Shown here: in pieces, positions 37,762-52,789 of the stretch
Layout of the letters: every line of letters begins with the position of its first letter
Position numbering within the stretch: the stretch's first letter is position 1
Assembly (NCBI RefSeq): GCF_017562075.2
Contig: NC_054085.1
Coordinates: forward strand, 3,934,566-3,998,565
DNA: 64,000 nt
Origin: Anopheles merus
Lineage: Eukaryota > Arthropoda > Insecta > Diptera > Culicidae
Direction: 5' to 3'
Notes under the pieces: model-generated
Told to the model about the DNA's origin: nothing
Databases searched by the model: none
What the model saw: the letters and a program-made list of their open reading frames with translations, nothing else
Program-made: the position numbers and the translations under genes

Positions 37762-39407
<1,646 letters not shown>

Positions 39408-39611
39408 ACTTCTTCTTTTGGCTCAACAACCGTTGCCGGTCAAGGCCTGCCTGTACCAAACTACTTGTGAGTTTGGCTTTCAGTGACTTATTGATCCCCC
39501 AATAGCAGGATAGTCAGTCCTACGTATGGCGGCACGGTCCATTTGGGGCTTGAACCCATGACGGGCACGTTGTTAAGTCGTACGAGTTGACGACTGTACT
39601 ACGAGACCGGC
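39408..39611 (-). mobile_element. SINE200-like element, left arm
   Basis: On the minus strand it starts GCCGGTCTCGTAGTACAGTCG and carries a pol III B box (GGGTTCAAGCCCC) and an A-box-like start, with a CTTCTTTTGGCTCAACAACC-type end. From memory this matches the Anopheles SINE200 family. Confidence 0.8.
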
Positions 39612-41575
39612 TTACCATACACACCCGGAAGAATTCAGGCCACACCGTTCATATAAAAACAATTGTGACACACTTAACAGAACCAACCGAAAACGTACAA
39701 CATAAGCAGGAACAGTATAAGCATTAAACCCAAAACAGCAACTTAGTGACAAGAACCATCGTTTTTGTCAACAAAAGACAAACGTAACTAGCTGAGTGAA
39801 AACAATACCTTTCCAACATATAACCCGGAACCAAATGTGAGAAACTCTTAACTGCTTTGAGTATAAATAAAACCAACTCCGATCATGGCATGTCAGATTC
39901 GTTCGGACTGTCAGGATAGGACTATGCCCATTCTACATCTATCGAGTTCTCATTTAAAGAGTGTAGATATGTCCCCCTGCCCAAGGTAAGGCCTCTAAAC
40001 TCCAACGTTTCCAGTAAGGGAAACCTCCTAAAGGTTTCTATGATCGCCTGGACGATCAAGTGCCGAAAGTCCGCTTCGAAACAGTCCACCTCAGTTCTGC
40101 TTAATTCGGCAAACGATGACGAAGGCCACCCTGGCCAACGTGAGTTCAAAGTTGCTACATGGCAACCGTCCCGAAATCGAACATACTGTGACTGTTATAA
40201 CTGCTTTCGGATGTTGTTCAAACTTCTGCAAGCCGTAGACTTATTTTAGGCAGCTTGAGGCGAGCGCCAAAATTAAAATCTATTTACCCAGAGATTCGAT
40301 TCCGAAAAGAACGTTCGTAAAGCATTCGCTCCTATTTATAATATCCTTTCGATTATCCTTCGCTAATATTTCACGCTTCCGATCTCTCAAACCTATGGCA
40401 TAGCTCTAGCCATCCTACACTGTCAGTGCCGCTCAACTCTGTTCGTAACAGTGACTATCTCAAAACATACCACATGGCGACCGTAACAGTCATCAAACAT
40501 ACCACATGTTAATTCTGCGGCCGATGGAATGTGGATTTGATCTTTGCTACACGAAGCAACACACGAACTAGGCGCGGACGCATCTTGCACGGGCAGCACT
40601 GCAACCTGTTCCAACGGTGGTAGATCATTCATAGCCGTATTAGGCTCATGGGACCTGAGCGTTGCTTCCGTGGCAAGGATATCCAAGGCCGTCATTAAAT
40701 GGATTGCACTTTGCGCACCTTGTTCAGTCTCCGTTGCCATAAGGCGCGCGTGTTTAGCCGGGATCTGCAATTTGAAAAGGTAAATTAAAATCCACGTCAT
40801 CCTATGCTTCTTAATAATAGTTGTTTTTACATATCACATAACTCACATTGTTCGTTTTTCTTCACAAGCTCGATCGCTTAACTCGTCGAAACAAACAAAC
40901 TGTAACGAATGCGGACTGAAATTACGAATGACAAATACAAATAATAAAAGGTGACCACACTTTTGTATTTCACATATTAACTTACAAATCACTTGCTTAT
41001 ATTTTAACACAAACTTTTTACCATTTATTTCAGGATCTACGCACTATACGCTGTTGTCGGTACCGAAATGCAAACAAATGTAGTTCAGCGATCCTTCACG
41101 CACTCAACGGAGAAGAAATATTGCAAAGTGCGGCAACAGCGCAGCGCGCAAGTGCGGCAACAGCGCAGCGCAAGCCGAAAGAAACGCGAGTGAGGGAGAA
41201 CAGCTGATCCGCGCATCCAGCGCAGTGCGAGAGGAAAGAAACGGGAGGGAGGGGGTATTAGCTGATCAGCTGTTTTGTATCGCGAGAGCGCCCCGTGTAA
41301 TTTGAAGGCAAGCGAGAGAGCGCTGCGCGCGCTTACTCTCAATTCGGAAAAAGATCATTTCCGCTCGACTATGTCGGACAATACAAATTCGACCGAACCC
41401 CTTCCCCCTGTTTCTACATGCCCATTGCCTGTAAATTTCGCTCTCTTTGCCTGTAGGGGTGAAATATGTGTAGATGTCCTATGTCACTATGTAATGTGTA
41501 ACTACAGTTGTCATCACGATCTTGATGATGATGATAAGATTTTTTCTTTATATGAAAATTTAAATTGGAAAAAAT
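39612..41575 (-). repeat. Second copy of unit C DUF4806 promoter, first coding exon and intron
   Basis: Near-identical to 33853-35865 but lacking about 45 bp present at 34585-34630. It contains the exon starting MATETEQGAQ (40764 leftwards) and the intron block with TATA and initiator. The last DUF4806 exon is absent, so any transcript would encode only the N-terminal part. Confidence 0.8.
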
Positions 41576-41580
41576 ATTAT

Positions 41581-41717
<137 letters not shown>

Positions 41718-41719
41718 TC

Positions 41720-43673
41720 CAATTTAAATTTTCATATAAAGAAAAAATCTTATCATCATCATCAAGATCGTGATGACAACTGTAGTTACACATTACATAG
41801 TGACATAGGACATCTACACATATTTCACCCCTACAGGCAAAGAGAGCGAAATTTACAGGCAATGGGCATGTAGAAACAGGGGGAAGGGGTTCGGTCGAAT
41901 TTGTATTGTCCGACATAGTCGAGCGGAAATGATCTTTTTCCGAATTGAGAGTAAGCGCGCGCAGCGCTCTCTCGCTTGCCTTCAAATTACACGGGGCGCT
42001 CTCGCGATACAAAACAGCTGATCAGCTAATACCCCCTCCCTCCCGTTTCTTTCCTCTCGCACTGCGCTGGATGCGCGGATCAGCTGTTCTCCCTCACTCG
42101 CGTTTCTTTCGGCTTGCGCTGCGCTGTTGCCGCACTTGCGCGCTGCGCTGTTGCCGCACTTTGCAATATTTATTCTCCGTTGAGTGCGTGAAGGATCGCT
42201 GAACTACATTTGTTTGCATTTCGGTACCGACAACAGCGTATAGTGCGTAGATCCTGAAATAAATGGTAAAAAGTTTGTGTTAAAATATAAGCAAGTGATT
42301 TGTAAGTTAATATGTGAAATACAAAAGTGTGGTCACCTTTTATTATTTGTATTTGTCATTCGTAATTTCAGTCCGCATTCGTTACAGTTTGTTTGTTTCG
42401 ACGAGTTAAGCGATCGAGCTTGTGAAGAAAAACGAACAATGTGAGTTATGTGATATGTAAAAACAACTATTATTAAGAAGCATAGGATGACGTGGATTTT
42501 AATTTACCTTTTCAAATTGCAGATCCCGGCTAAACACGCGCGCCTTATGGCAACGGAGACTGAACAAGGTGCGCAAAGTGCAATCCATTTAATGACGGCC
42601 TTGGATATCCTTGCCACGGAAGCAACGCTCAGGTCCCATGAGCCTAATACGGCTATGAATGATCTACCACCGTTGGAACAGGTTGCAGTGCTGCCCGTGC
42701 AAGATGCGTCCGCGCCTAGTTCGTGTGTTGCTTCGTGTAGCAAAGATCAAATCCACATTCCATCGGCCGCAGAATTAACATGTGGTATGTTTGATGACTG
42801 TTACGGTCGCCATGTGGTATGTTTTGAGATAGTCACTGTTACGAACAGAGTTGAGCGGCACTGACAGTGTAGGATGGCTAGAGCTATGCCATAGGTTTGA
42901 GAGATCGGAAGCGTGAAATATTAGCGAAGGATAATCGAAAGGATATTATAAATAGGAGCGAATGCTTTACGAACGTTCTTTTCGGAATCGAATCTCTGGG
43001 TAAATAGATTTTAATTTTGGCGCTCGCCTCAAGCTGCCTAAAATAAGTCTACGGCTTGCAGAAGTTTGAACAACATCCGAAAGCAGTTATAACAGTCACA
43101 GTATGTTCGATTTCGGGACGGTTGCCATGTAGCAACTTTGAACTCACGTTGGCCAGGGTGGCCTTCGTCATCGTTTGCCGAATTAAGCAGAACTGAGGTG
43201 GACTGTTTCGAAGCGGACTTTCGGCACTTGATCGTCCAGGCGATCATAGAAACCTTTAGGAGGTTTCCCTTACTGGAAACGTTGGAGTTTAGAGGCCTTA
43301 CCTTGGGCAGGGGGACATATCTACACTCTTTAAATGAGAACTCGATAGATGTAGAATGGGCATAGTCCTATCCTGACAGTCCGAACGAATCTGACATGCC
43401 ATGATCGGAGTTGGTTTTATTTATACTCAAAGCAGTTAAGAGTTTCTCACATTTGGTTCCGGGTTGTATGTTGGAAAGGTATTGTTTTCACTCAGCTAGT
43501 TACGTTTGTCTTTTGTTGACAAAAACGATGGTTCTTGTCACTTAGTTGCTGTTTTGGGTTTAATGCTTATACTGTTCCTGCTTATGTTGTACGTTTTCGG
43601 TTGGTTCTGTTAAGTGTGTCACAATTGTTTTTATATGAACGGTGTGGCCTGAATTCTTCCGGGTGTGTATGGT
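41720..43673 (+). repeat. Third copy (inverted) of unit C DUF4806 promoter, first coding exon and intron
   Basis: Mirror of 39612-41575, sharing its deletion relative to 33853-35865. The exon MATETEQGAQ starts at 42548 on the plus strand after an acceptor (TTTCAAATTGCAG). Confidence 0.85.
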
Positions 43674-44392
43674 AAGCCGGTCTCGTAGTACAGTCGTCAA
43701 CTCGTACGACTTAACAACGTGCCCGTCATGGGTTCAAGCCCCAAATGGACCGTGCCGCCATACGTAGGACTGACTATCCTGCTATTGGGGGATCAATAAG
43801 TCACTGTGCAGCGACCTTGGTCGCTACGATTCGCGTAACGTGTAAATGCGACTCGGGTGCTGATAATGAAGTGAGAGCGATCGGCACAGATCGTGAACGG
43901 CGAAGAGAGATCGGAGAATGGAGACAGAAGCGATGGCGGAGAGAAGCGGGACTTCGGTGACGGCTTGCGTGTAGTTCGGGTGTGTTTAGAGTGGCGGTTA
44001 AATTAATGTAGCGGGAAATAAAAGTTAATAAATAAAGTTAGTTATAATCTCTAAAATATTAATCTTTAGTTGTTTCATCTGGTGACAGCGGTAAAGCGCC
44101 TACTTTGTAGCGCACGTAACGTTATTTCTGGCTGGTGTTCTAAGTGATAGTGTAAAAGTAAAGGTATAAAGTATGTGGTGAAGGTAAATTGCAGCGTCAT
44201 AGTGTTAAGTGCTAATTATGATCTAATTATTAAAAAAATCATTTTTCTTTCGTGTAACTAAGTTAACAACAGTTTATTTTTATTACTATCATTACAATCA
44301 TAATCATCATAATCGGTAGGCTAATCAAATTAGTTGGTAAATTTTTGCAATCATAATCCGTCATTTTATTTTAGCCGCGTACGTAGAGAGTA

Positions 44393-45628
44393 ATGAACCC
44401 TAAGGTGTTGGCGCTTAGAAACAGGACTGTCAAAATCAATAACGGTAACGTGGATAAAATTCATTCAACAAATCTGCAACACAATCTTAATTCAACTACA
44501 AATAGTGATCAGTGTCTACACAAAGAATATAATTATACGGAACACCTCAGAATTCTTAAGGAAGACTTTTTCAACCAGAGTATTGAAATCGAGCGTGCAT
44601 TAAACACTACAATCCACAAAATGGCATATGAATTTCCACTCGAAAGGGCAATGTTATGTATCCCGGAATACAACGGAAATGCAAATGATTTAGATGGATT
44701 TCTTTATCAAGTTGAATTCTTTGCTAAACAAATACCAGCGGGTGAATCGGAGGAAGATTTAATTCGAACCGTAATGTTTAAATTAAAAGGTAGTGCAGCT
44801 GGTTTCTTTAATCGCATATTAGACGAATCGTGGGTAAAAGTAAAAACAAACCTTATTAAGCTGTTTGGAGAAAAAATGAGCTTAGAAGCCATTTTCCAAC
44901 AAGTGGAAACACTACAGCAAGGGGGAAATGAAGCTTTTTCCGCATTCAAAGAAAGGGTTCTTAAACTCAAAGAAAACATAATTAATGCAGATAAAAACAA
45001 CACCGAGGACTCGTACGCCATACGAAACCTAAAAATACACTTTTTAGCTGGTTTGAGAAATTCGGAACTGCAAACACTGGCGAGAATGAACAAACACTTA
45101 GATTTCGATGAACTTTTAGAGTATTTGGAAGATGAAGTGGTTCAAATTGAGCACATGCGGAAAATCGAAACAAGGTTGAATCGCTCAGAAGCGCATAATA
45201 CTCCTCAAACCAGTTACTGTAGTGGCTCATCTGCACAAGGCGTGATTGACGAAAGAAACCTGCAGCAAGAAGAATGTAGTGCCAATAGTTTTAGACGCTG
45301 CAACAATAGCACTAATTTCACTAACCCTTCAAATTCAAATAGTTTTTGGCAATCACAACACAATAGTACGGCATATAACACAAATACTCGTAACATTAAC
45401 AGTAACTTTTCTCGGCCAAGAAGATATTTTGCTCCGCATAGTAGTTCCTACCATAATAATTATACACAACTAACACCATCACACAATTCAACACAACCAC
45501 AAAATTATTATACACAACATTTTTCACAACAAACACCACCACAGAATCAACATGAAAATAATAATTCACGGGGGCAAAATCAATATTACCACCAACCATT
45601 GAATTCCAACACACATACAAAAAACTAA
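44393..45628 (+). CDS. Gypsy gag
   Basis: A 411-codon ORF from MNPKVLALRN to NSNTHTKN. The central part (MAYEFPLERAMLCIPEYNG, SEEDLIRTVMFKLKG, LLEYLEDEVVQIEH) matches the retrotransposon gag capsid region and the fragment at 16320-17118. The C-terminal third is Asn/Gln/Ser/Tyr-rich and has no CCHC knuckle that I can see. The product would form the particle shell around element RNA. The ORF is intact. Confidence 0.85.
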   Translation: MNPKVLALRNRTVKINNGNVDKIHSTNLQHNLNSTTNSDQCLHKEYNYTEHLRILKEDFFNQSIEIERALNTTIHKMAYEFPLERAMLCIPEYNGNANDLDGFLYQVEFFAKQIPAGESEEDLIRTVMFKLKGSAAGFFNRILDESWVKVKTNLIKLFGEKMSLEAIFQQVETLQQGGNEAFSAFKERVLKLKENIINADKNNTEDSYAIRNLKIHFLAGLRNSELQTLARMNKHLDFDELLEYLEDEVVQIEHMRKIETRLNRSEAHNTPQTSYCSGSSAQGVIDERNLQQEECSANSFRRCNNSTNFTNPSNSNSFWQSQHNSTAYNTNTRNINSNFSRPRRYFAPHSSSYHNNYTQLTPSHNSTQPQNYYTQHFSQQTPPQNQHENNNSRGQNQYYHQPLNSNTHTKN

Positions 45629-45649
45629 ATCAAGGAACACTATGTGATG

Positions 45650-48600
45650 AAACAGTAATGAATAGTGTTCCGAAAAAACAGAAAAATTTATTTTTGCTCA
45701 GTCCTAAAGAAGAATATATGGATAACATAGAAGAAGTACCAAATGTCTGTGGAAATGAATATGAATCATTGGATATAGAATTTACTAGCGATGGTAAACT
45801 AATGGTTCATATTTTATCGCAGAGCTCAAAAAATTAATGATAAAGTATTTAATTGATTCGGGAGCTTGCTTCAATACATTGAGTTGGGAATCGGCAAAAG
45901 AATTAGGGCCTTCTTCCATAAATTACAATGACAAAGTAACATTGTCAGGGTTTGATGGAACTTTGTCCGAAACCATTGGCTCAATTTATGTTAATTTAAA
46001 TGTTGGAAAATCTTTATATGCTATAAAATTTTACATACTTAAAACACTCAGCGTTCCAGGAATAATCGGAGCTAGTTTTTTAAGAAAATACACGTTAGGA
46101 ATAGGAAAAAAATTTGAAAACATTCATTTGCAAAAGAATATAAATGAAAATGAGAAAGAAAAAGGGAGCGAGGAAGCGAGTATGAATGAAGAAGATTGTA
46201 CTTTGATAGACAATCAAGAAAAAAATGAGTTGCTCTCACATATGGAGAAACAACTCTCTGATTGTGATGTGGTCGAAACGAGCAAGGAGGAAGAGTTAGT
46301 CGGTTCAGAAAGATATAGAGAATTAGTAAAGAAATTAATTTTACACATTTAGATAGCACAAAAACAAATATCATTCAACAAATAATTGCAAAATACACCG
46401 ATATATTCCATTTGCCAGGGGACAAACTTACATTTACTAAAGCAGCAATGCACGAAATTGAAACAAATTCCAATATACCTATATATAAAAGACAGTACAG
46501 ATTTCCAGCTGCTCTGAATAATATTATGGAAGAGCAAATAGAAGAAATGCTTAAACAGAAAATAATAAGGCCAAGTAAAAGTCCATGGAATGCTCCTGTC
46601 ATGTGCATTCCCAAAAAATCTGAGGATGATCAAGGAGAAAAAAAATATCGGATAGTAGTCGATTTTCGTGCTCTCAATTTAATAACTAAACCTTTCGTAT
46701 ATCCTATTCCCAGAATAGATGACATCATGGATAATATTGGCAATAGTAAATTTTTTTCTACCATAGATTTGAAATCTGGATTTTTTCAAATACCCATCGC
46801 ACTTAAAGACGCCGCAAAAACAGCTTTCTCTACAGCTAAAGGGCACTATGAATTTTTAAGAATGCCAATGGGCCTCAAAAACAGTCCTTCAACATTTCAG
46901 AAGCTGATGAACACTGTGATTTACACCATACAACCAATTAAAGCTTTCGTTTACTTAGATGATATTGTGGTGTTCGGGGATTCAATAGAAGAGCACACCA
47001 ATAACCTACTAAAAGTGTTTAATGCTTTAAGAAATCACAATCTCAAAATAGAACCGTCAAAATGCAAATTACTCCACAAAGAAATAACATATTTAGGCCA
47101 CACTATCAAGGAAACAGGTATTAAACCAACACAAGCAAATGTGAAAACAATTTTAGACATGCATACACCAAAACCCTGAAGGAAGTACGATCGTTTTTAG
47201 GAATGATAAATTTTTATGGTAAATTTATACCAAACGTTTCTGATATTAGAAAGCCTTTGCATGAGCTTTTAAAGAAAAATGCTGAATTCATTTGGGATAA
47301 AAATTGCGATGAAGCATTTAAAACGTTAAAAAACCTACTTATCTCTGAACCAATTCTAGTGCGACCAAATTTTGAAGATTGTTTTGTAATTACAACAGAT
47401 GCTAGCGATTATGCTCTTGGAGCAGTATTATCGAACGAAAAAACAGTAGAATGTCCGATCGCTTATGCCAGTAGATCCTTGGTTGGAGCCGAAAAACGGT
47501 ATCACCCTATTGAAAAGGAACTATTAGCTATAGTATGGGCGGTGGAACACTTTAAACATTATATATATGGAAACAAATTTATCGTATATTCCGATCATAG
47601 GCCCCTAGTCTCTATATGGCGCCTTAGAGAAAACTCGCCGATTTTATCTCGACTTAGGTTGCGCTTGCAAGGATTGGAATGTGAAATACGATATAAGAAA
47701 GGGAAAGAGAACGTGGTTGCCGATTTTTTATCTCGGCTTCCAGAGCTAAAGTCGAGTGAAAATCAAAAAGAGGAAGAAAACAATACGGTAGCTGTGTTCA
47801 CACGCCAACAAAAGAAACTTCTTATGAATCCTAATCAAGGTAAGAAACAAAAAGAAAAAGTGGAAGAAAATAATAACATCCCTGAACATGAAGATCACTG
47901 GCAACAATTATTAAAATTAGATGTACAAAAAGAAACAAGCACTGAAGAACTAAAGAGGACAGAAAAGTTGGAGAAAAACAAACAAACACTTAAATCAAAT
48001 TTCAAAATTATAACCCGGGGACAGAGCGAATTCAGATTGAAAAACATGAAGTAGATACAGTGCTTAAAGAATTTCATGACTCTCCGGTAGGAGGACACGT
48101 GGGTGTTAAAAGAATAAAAAAAAGGATAAAGGAGTTATTCTTCTGGGCTGGTATGGATAGGAATATTGAGGGCTACGTAAAAAGTTGCAAATCTTGTCAA
48201 TTAAATAAGATTGGTAGATACAACAAAATTCCTATGCAGATTACTACTACATCAACTTTTCCTTTTGAAAAGTTGTACATGGATATTGTAGTACTACCAG
48301 AATCAGAGAGGGGGAATAAGTACGGATTGGTAATACAAGATGATCTCACAAGATATTTGATAGTTACACCAATAGCAAATCAAGAAGCAACAACTGTAGC
48401 TAAAGCATTTGTGGAACATGTCATCTGTCTTGTTGGCGCTCCTGTGGAACTCGTTACTGATCAGGGAACAAACTTCATGAGTGCGATTATGAAGGAAGCT
48501 TGTAAATTATTAAAAATTAAAAAAATCAACACGTCAGCATACCATCCGCAAGGTAACATAGTCGAAAGAGCTAACAGGGAGCTTAAGATATACTTAAGAC

Positions 48601-49075
48601 AGTTCGTCGGTAAAAACTATAAGGTGTGGGACGAAGTTTTACCATATTTTTCCCTACAATACAATACATGTATTAATTCGTCGACTGGTTATACTCCCTA
48701 TGAATTAGTTTTTGGTAGGAAAGCTAGGTTACCAACTTCCATATACAAATTGATAGGAGAAGGATGTACTCGGATTATTCTGAAGAGTTAATAAGAAATA
48801 TTGCAGAGACACATTTCATAGCGAGAGAAAATTTGATAAAGTCAAAAGAGAAGCGTAAATTAATATACGATCAGAACGCAATAGAATGGCAACCTATGTG
48901 GGGAGAGATGGTACTCGTCAGAAATAACCAAATAGGAGTAGGGCAAAAGTTGCAAGGGCTGTGGAGAGGACCATACGAAGTGGTTGAAATACCGAGCGAC
49001 CAAACATGTATAGTAAGGAATGGGAAAAAATTAGAGAAAGTACACAACAACAGATTAAAAAAATTTAATTCATAA
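45650..49075 (+). pseudogene. Gypsy pol, several frameshifts
   Basis: Domains in order: protease (LIDSGACFNTLS, about 45845), reverse transcriptase (KYRIVVDFRALN, VYLDDIVVFG at about 46950), RNase H (TTDASDYALGAVL, 47395), integrase zinc region (CKSCQLNK, 48185) and integrase core (DQGTNF with SAYHPQGNIVERANRE, 48460-48580). Frames break near 45820, 46350, 47178 (a short A run), 48030 and 48770. The order and motifs are those of Ty3/gypsy pol. The breaks lie mostly at or near homopolymers, so some could be sequencing errors. As written, no full polyprotein can be made. Confidence 0.85.
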
Positions 49076-49181
49076 AATGAAAATGGGAAAACAAAAAGAG
49101 TAGAAATAGGATAAGGAAGATTCTTATATTCAGATTAGGATTTAGAAACATTAGAATTATGTACATTTAAGAAATAAGGAT

Positions 49182-49249
<68 letters not shown>

Positions 49250-49811
49250 TTATCCCTAACTAGTTCCCTAAGCAACAGTAGCATATAGCCACAAATATCC
49301 ACACGGCATATCCACACAAGCACGTATCGATGGAAGCAGCATTAAACAGACACAGGCACAAACGAGATATCGAGTTGAAGAAAAAAAAAACGTAGCACAC
49401 ACCACTAGCACAGGAAACAAACGCTATACGGGTTGAGCTGGTGAGGTTGAGCTAAGACGGTTGAATGATGGTTGAATGATAACTTTGCTCCCCCAGTTCC
49501 CAGTCCAAGAAGGCAGCTTATAGTCAGAATTATGCACCTAAAATATAGAAGGCCAATGAATTATTAAGTCACGCGGACGGACTTTACACGTATGTTACGT
49601 TGTTCGCACGTGAACGCAGCAGCAAAAAGAGCGATGAAAACGACAGCCCAGCACAAGGAGCGTTCTGACGGAAGTCCCTTCTGACGGCCTAGATCTATCA
49701 TAAGACACATATAGATCACGAGATAACGATAAGAAATTGCTTGCAAAACAAATCGTACTATATAGTTTTCTTGCAAAACAATTTTCGTTAAAAAAAAAAA
49801 GTAAAAGGACA
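49076..49811 (+). other. Gypsy 3' untranslated region with a long poly-A tract
   Basis: No env ORF. A run of about 62 A residues lies at 49186-49247. The tail ends in the polypurine tract before the 3' LTR. Confidence 0.8.
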
Positions 49812-50161
49812 TGCAGCGACCTTGGTCGCTACGATTCGCGTAACGTGTAAATGCGACTCGGGTGCTGATAATGAAGTGAGAGCGATCGGCACAGATCGTG
49901 AACGGCGAAGAGAGATCGGAGAATGGAGACAGAAGCGATGGCGGAGAGAAGCGGGACTTCGGTGACGGCTTGCGTGTAGTTCGGGTGTGTTTAGAGTGGC
50001 GGTTAAATTAATGTAGCGGGAAATAAAAGTTAATAAATAAAGTTAGTTATAATCTCTAAAATATTAATCTTTAGTTGTTTCAACTGAAAGCCAAACTCAC
50101 AAGTAGTTTGGTACAGGCAGGCCTTGACCGGCAACGGTTGTTGAGCCAAAAGAAGAAGTAA

Positions 50162-51181
<1,020 letters not shown>

Positions 51182-51787
51182 TTATATGTGTTTACCACCA
51201 TATATATAGGATACAATACCACGACTATAAGAATCATACCACCATTATAAGTACAACGAAGCAGTCACAGAAATATGTATTTTTTCGTAAATTTGATGTG
51301 TTTTAAAAAATGGTTGTGATAAAACATACTCCAATTGCTATGTGTTCATATTCATGAATTTACCTTCCTGACTCTTTAAATCCATTAAAACACATTTGTA
51401 CCACTACAAATTGCACCATTATTGGTACATTTACCCTATTATAAAGTCTTTTCGATTGATTTTTTTTTATTTCATAAAAAATGAGCTGTTGGATTCCAAT
51501 ACATTACTTTACCACTTATCACATTACCTTACACTACCGAACTTCAAATCAAACTAAATCTAGATATTTGTATTCGCAATATAAACAACTTAAATGACTT
51601 AAGCTGGGACTAACATATCTAAATTTATTTTAGGATCAGTGCGTATACGAAAGAAAAAAAGTTAGATTCCCCCTTCGCTCTCGAAGGTGCTCTATTTATT
51701 CTAGAATATATAAACGCATGAAGCAAGAGACATGGTTCAGTGCATATTCATCAACTAGTTTGTACGACCTGATTGCCTCCTGGTGTT

Positions 51788-52700
51788 TGTGACATACGAA
51801 TCGCTTGACCTTCTCTATTCGACTGACATTTATTTCCAGTACAAGTTACAATCTACTCTTACAATTACTTACACAATTTATCCTTAACCTAATCTCTAAC
51901 GCATTCACAACACTCTCCCCGCTTAACTTGTATTTACATTATTTGCAATATTCCTTTCGAGGCTGTCCTTGTTATCTGTCCGACCTTTTAATTAGTGGTG
52001 ATTCGGACTCACTTCGATTTCGTTTTCTTCTTTCGGTATGATTATGTGTTGTAACTCTCTTAACTTACGTTTTCTTGTGTCGCTCTGACTGATTTCTATA
52101 GGAGTGTCATACGGTCTTGGATTAACTTGTTTTCTAATCTGATTGACATGAAACATTCTAGCGTTTCCATTTAAATTTATGAAATAAACAAACTTATTTA
52201 TTCTTTATAATATCATGCCTGTAATCCATCGCATAATATTCTTAAAATGATTTATCTACAATATATGTTCACCATATTTATACTCAGTTTGTTTTTTTCA
52301 TTTTAACTGTATGGAACGCCTCCTTTCTTGCTTTTCTCTCCACAACTTCGCTTTGTTGAATTGGCTTCCTGACTAGATTATGTATAAAGATGTTCGCTAA
52401 TTAATATGAGGTTCTCGGTCGATAGGACAATACAACAAATTTACTTAAGACTTCTTTAATGGTTTTTACCCCTCTCTTTGCCAAACTATTGGATTGCGGA
52501 TGGTATGATGTTGATTTGGTAACATTTACTTTATGTTTTTCCAAGATCTGTCTCAACATCTTTGAATTGAATGGTGGACCATTATCCGATACTAACTCCT
52601 TCGGACTTCCAAAATATGCGAAGATTGCCTGTAACTGTTCGATAATGTCTGACGCTTTAGATCTGTGTAGTAGTGATGGAAGTCATCCGTAGGCGACCCG
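51788..52700 (-). mobile_element. Gypsy 3' fragment: integrase end and short LTR
   Basis: Reading leftwards from 52690: integrase core remnants (FGSPKELVSDNGPPFNSK, STSYHPQSNS) near 52620-52500, a degenerate tail with KRKLRELQHIII, a polypurine tract and a 125-bp LTR (51788-51912). Stops and frameshifts are present. Only the part below about 52088 belongs to the palindrome; the integrase portion is unique to this side. Confidence 0.65.
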
Positions 52701-52789
52701 GAGTCGTTCGGGTTCATTCTTCCTTTAGAATGAGGGGAAGTTCAAATCTCGTTTTAATAAGAAAATACTAACAAAATATATCGAATGCC

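Larger units (their letters stand above)
43807..50082 (+). mobile_element. Full-length Ty3/gypsy retrotransposon
   Basis: Two 271-bp LTRs (43807-44077 and 49812-50082), beginning TGCAGCGACC and ending TTGTTTCA, appear identical by eye. The target duplication is ACTG. A primer-binding-like TGGTGACAGCGG begins 2 bp after the 5' LTR and a purine tract (AAAAAGTAAAAGGA) precedes the 3' LTR. The interior encodes gag and a pol with protease, reverse transcriptase, RNase H and integrase. No env-like ORF is present. Identical LTRs imply a recent insertion, later than palindrome formation. Confidence 0.95.
43676..50161 (+). mobile_element. SINE200-like element, right arm, split by gypsy
   Basis: The SINE head is at 43676-43806 and its tail at 50083-50161. 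The break carries a 4-bp duplication ACTG either side of the gypsy LTRs. Confidence 0.8.

Noticed and set aside
39408..39611. Possible tRNA gene (A and B boxes)
   Set aside because: It is the tRNA-derived head of a SINE; no cloverleaf is complete and three copies share the non-tRNA body.
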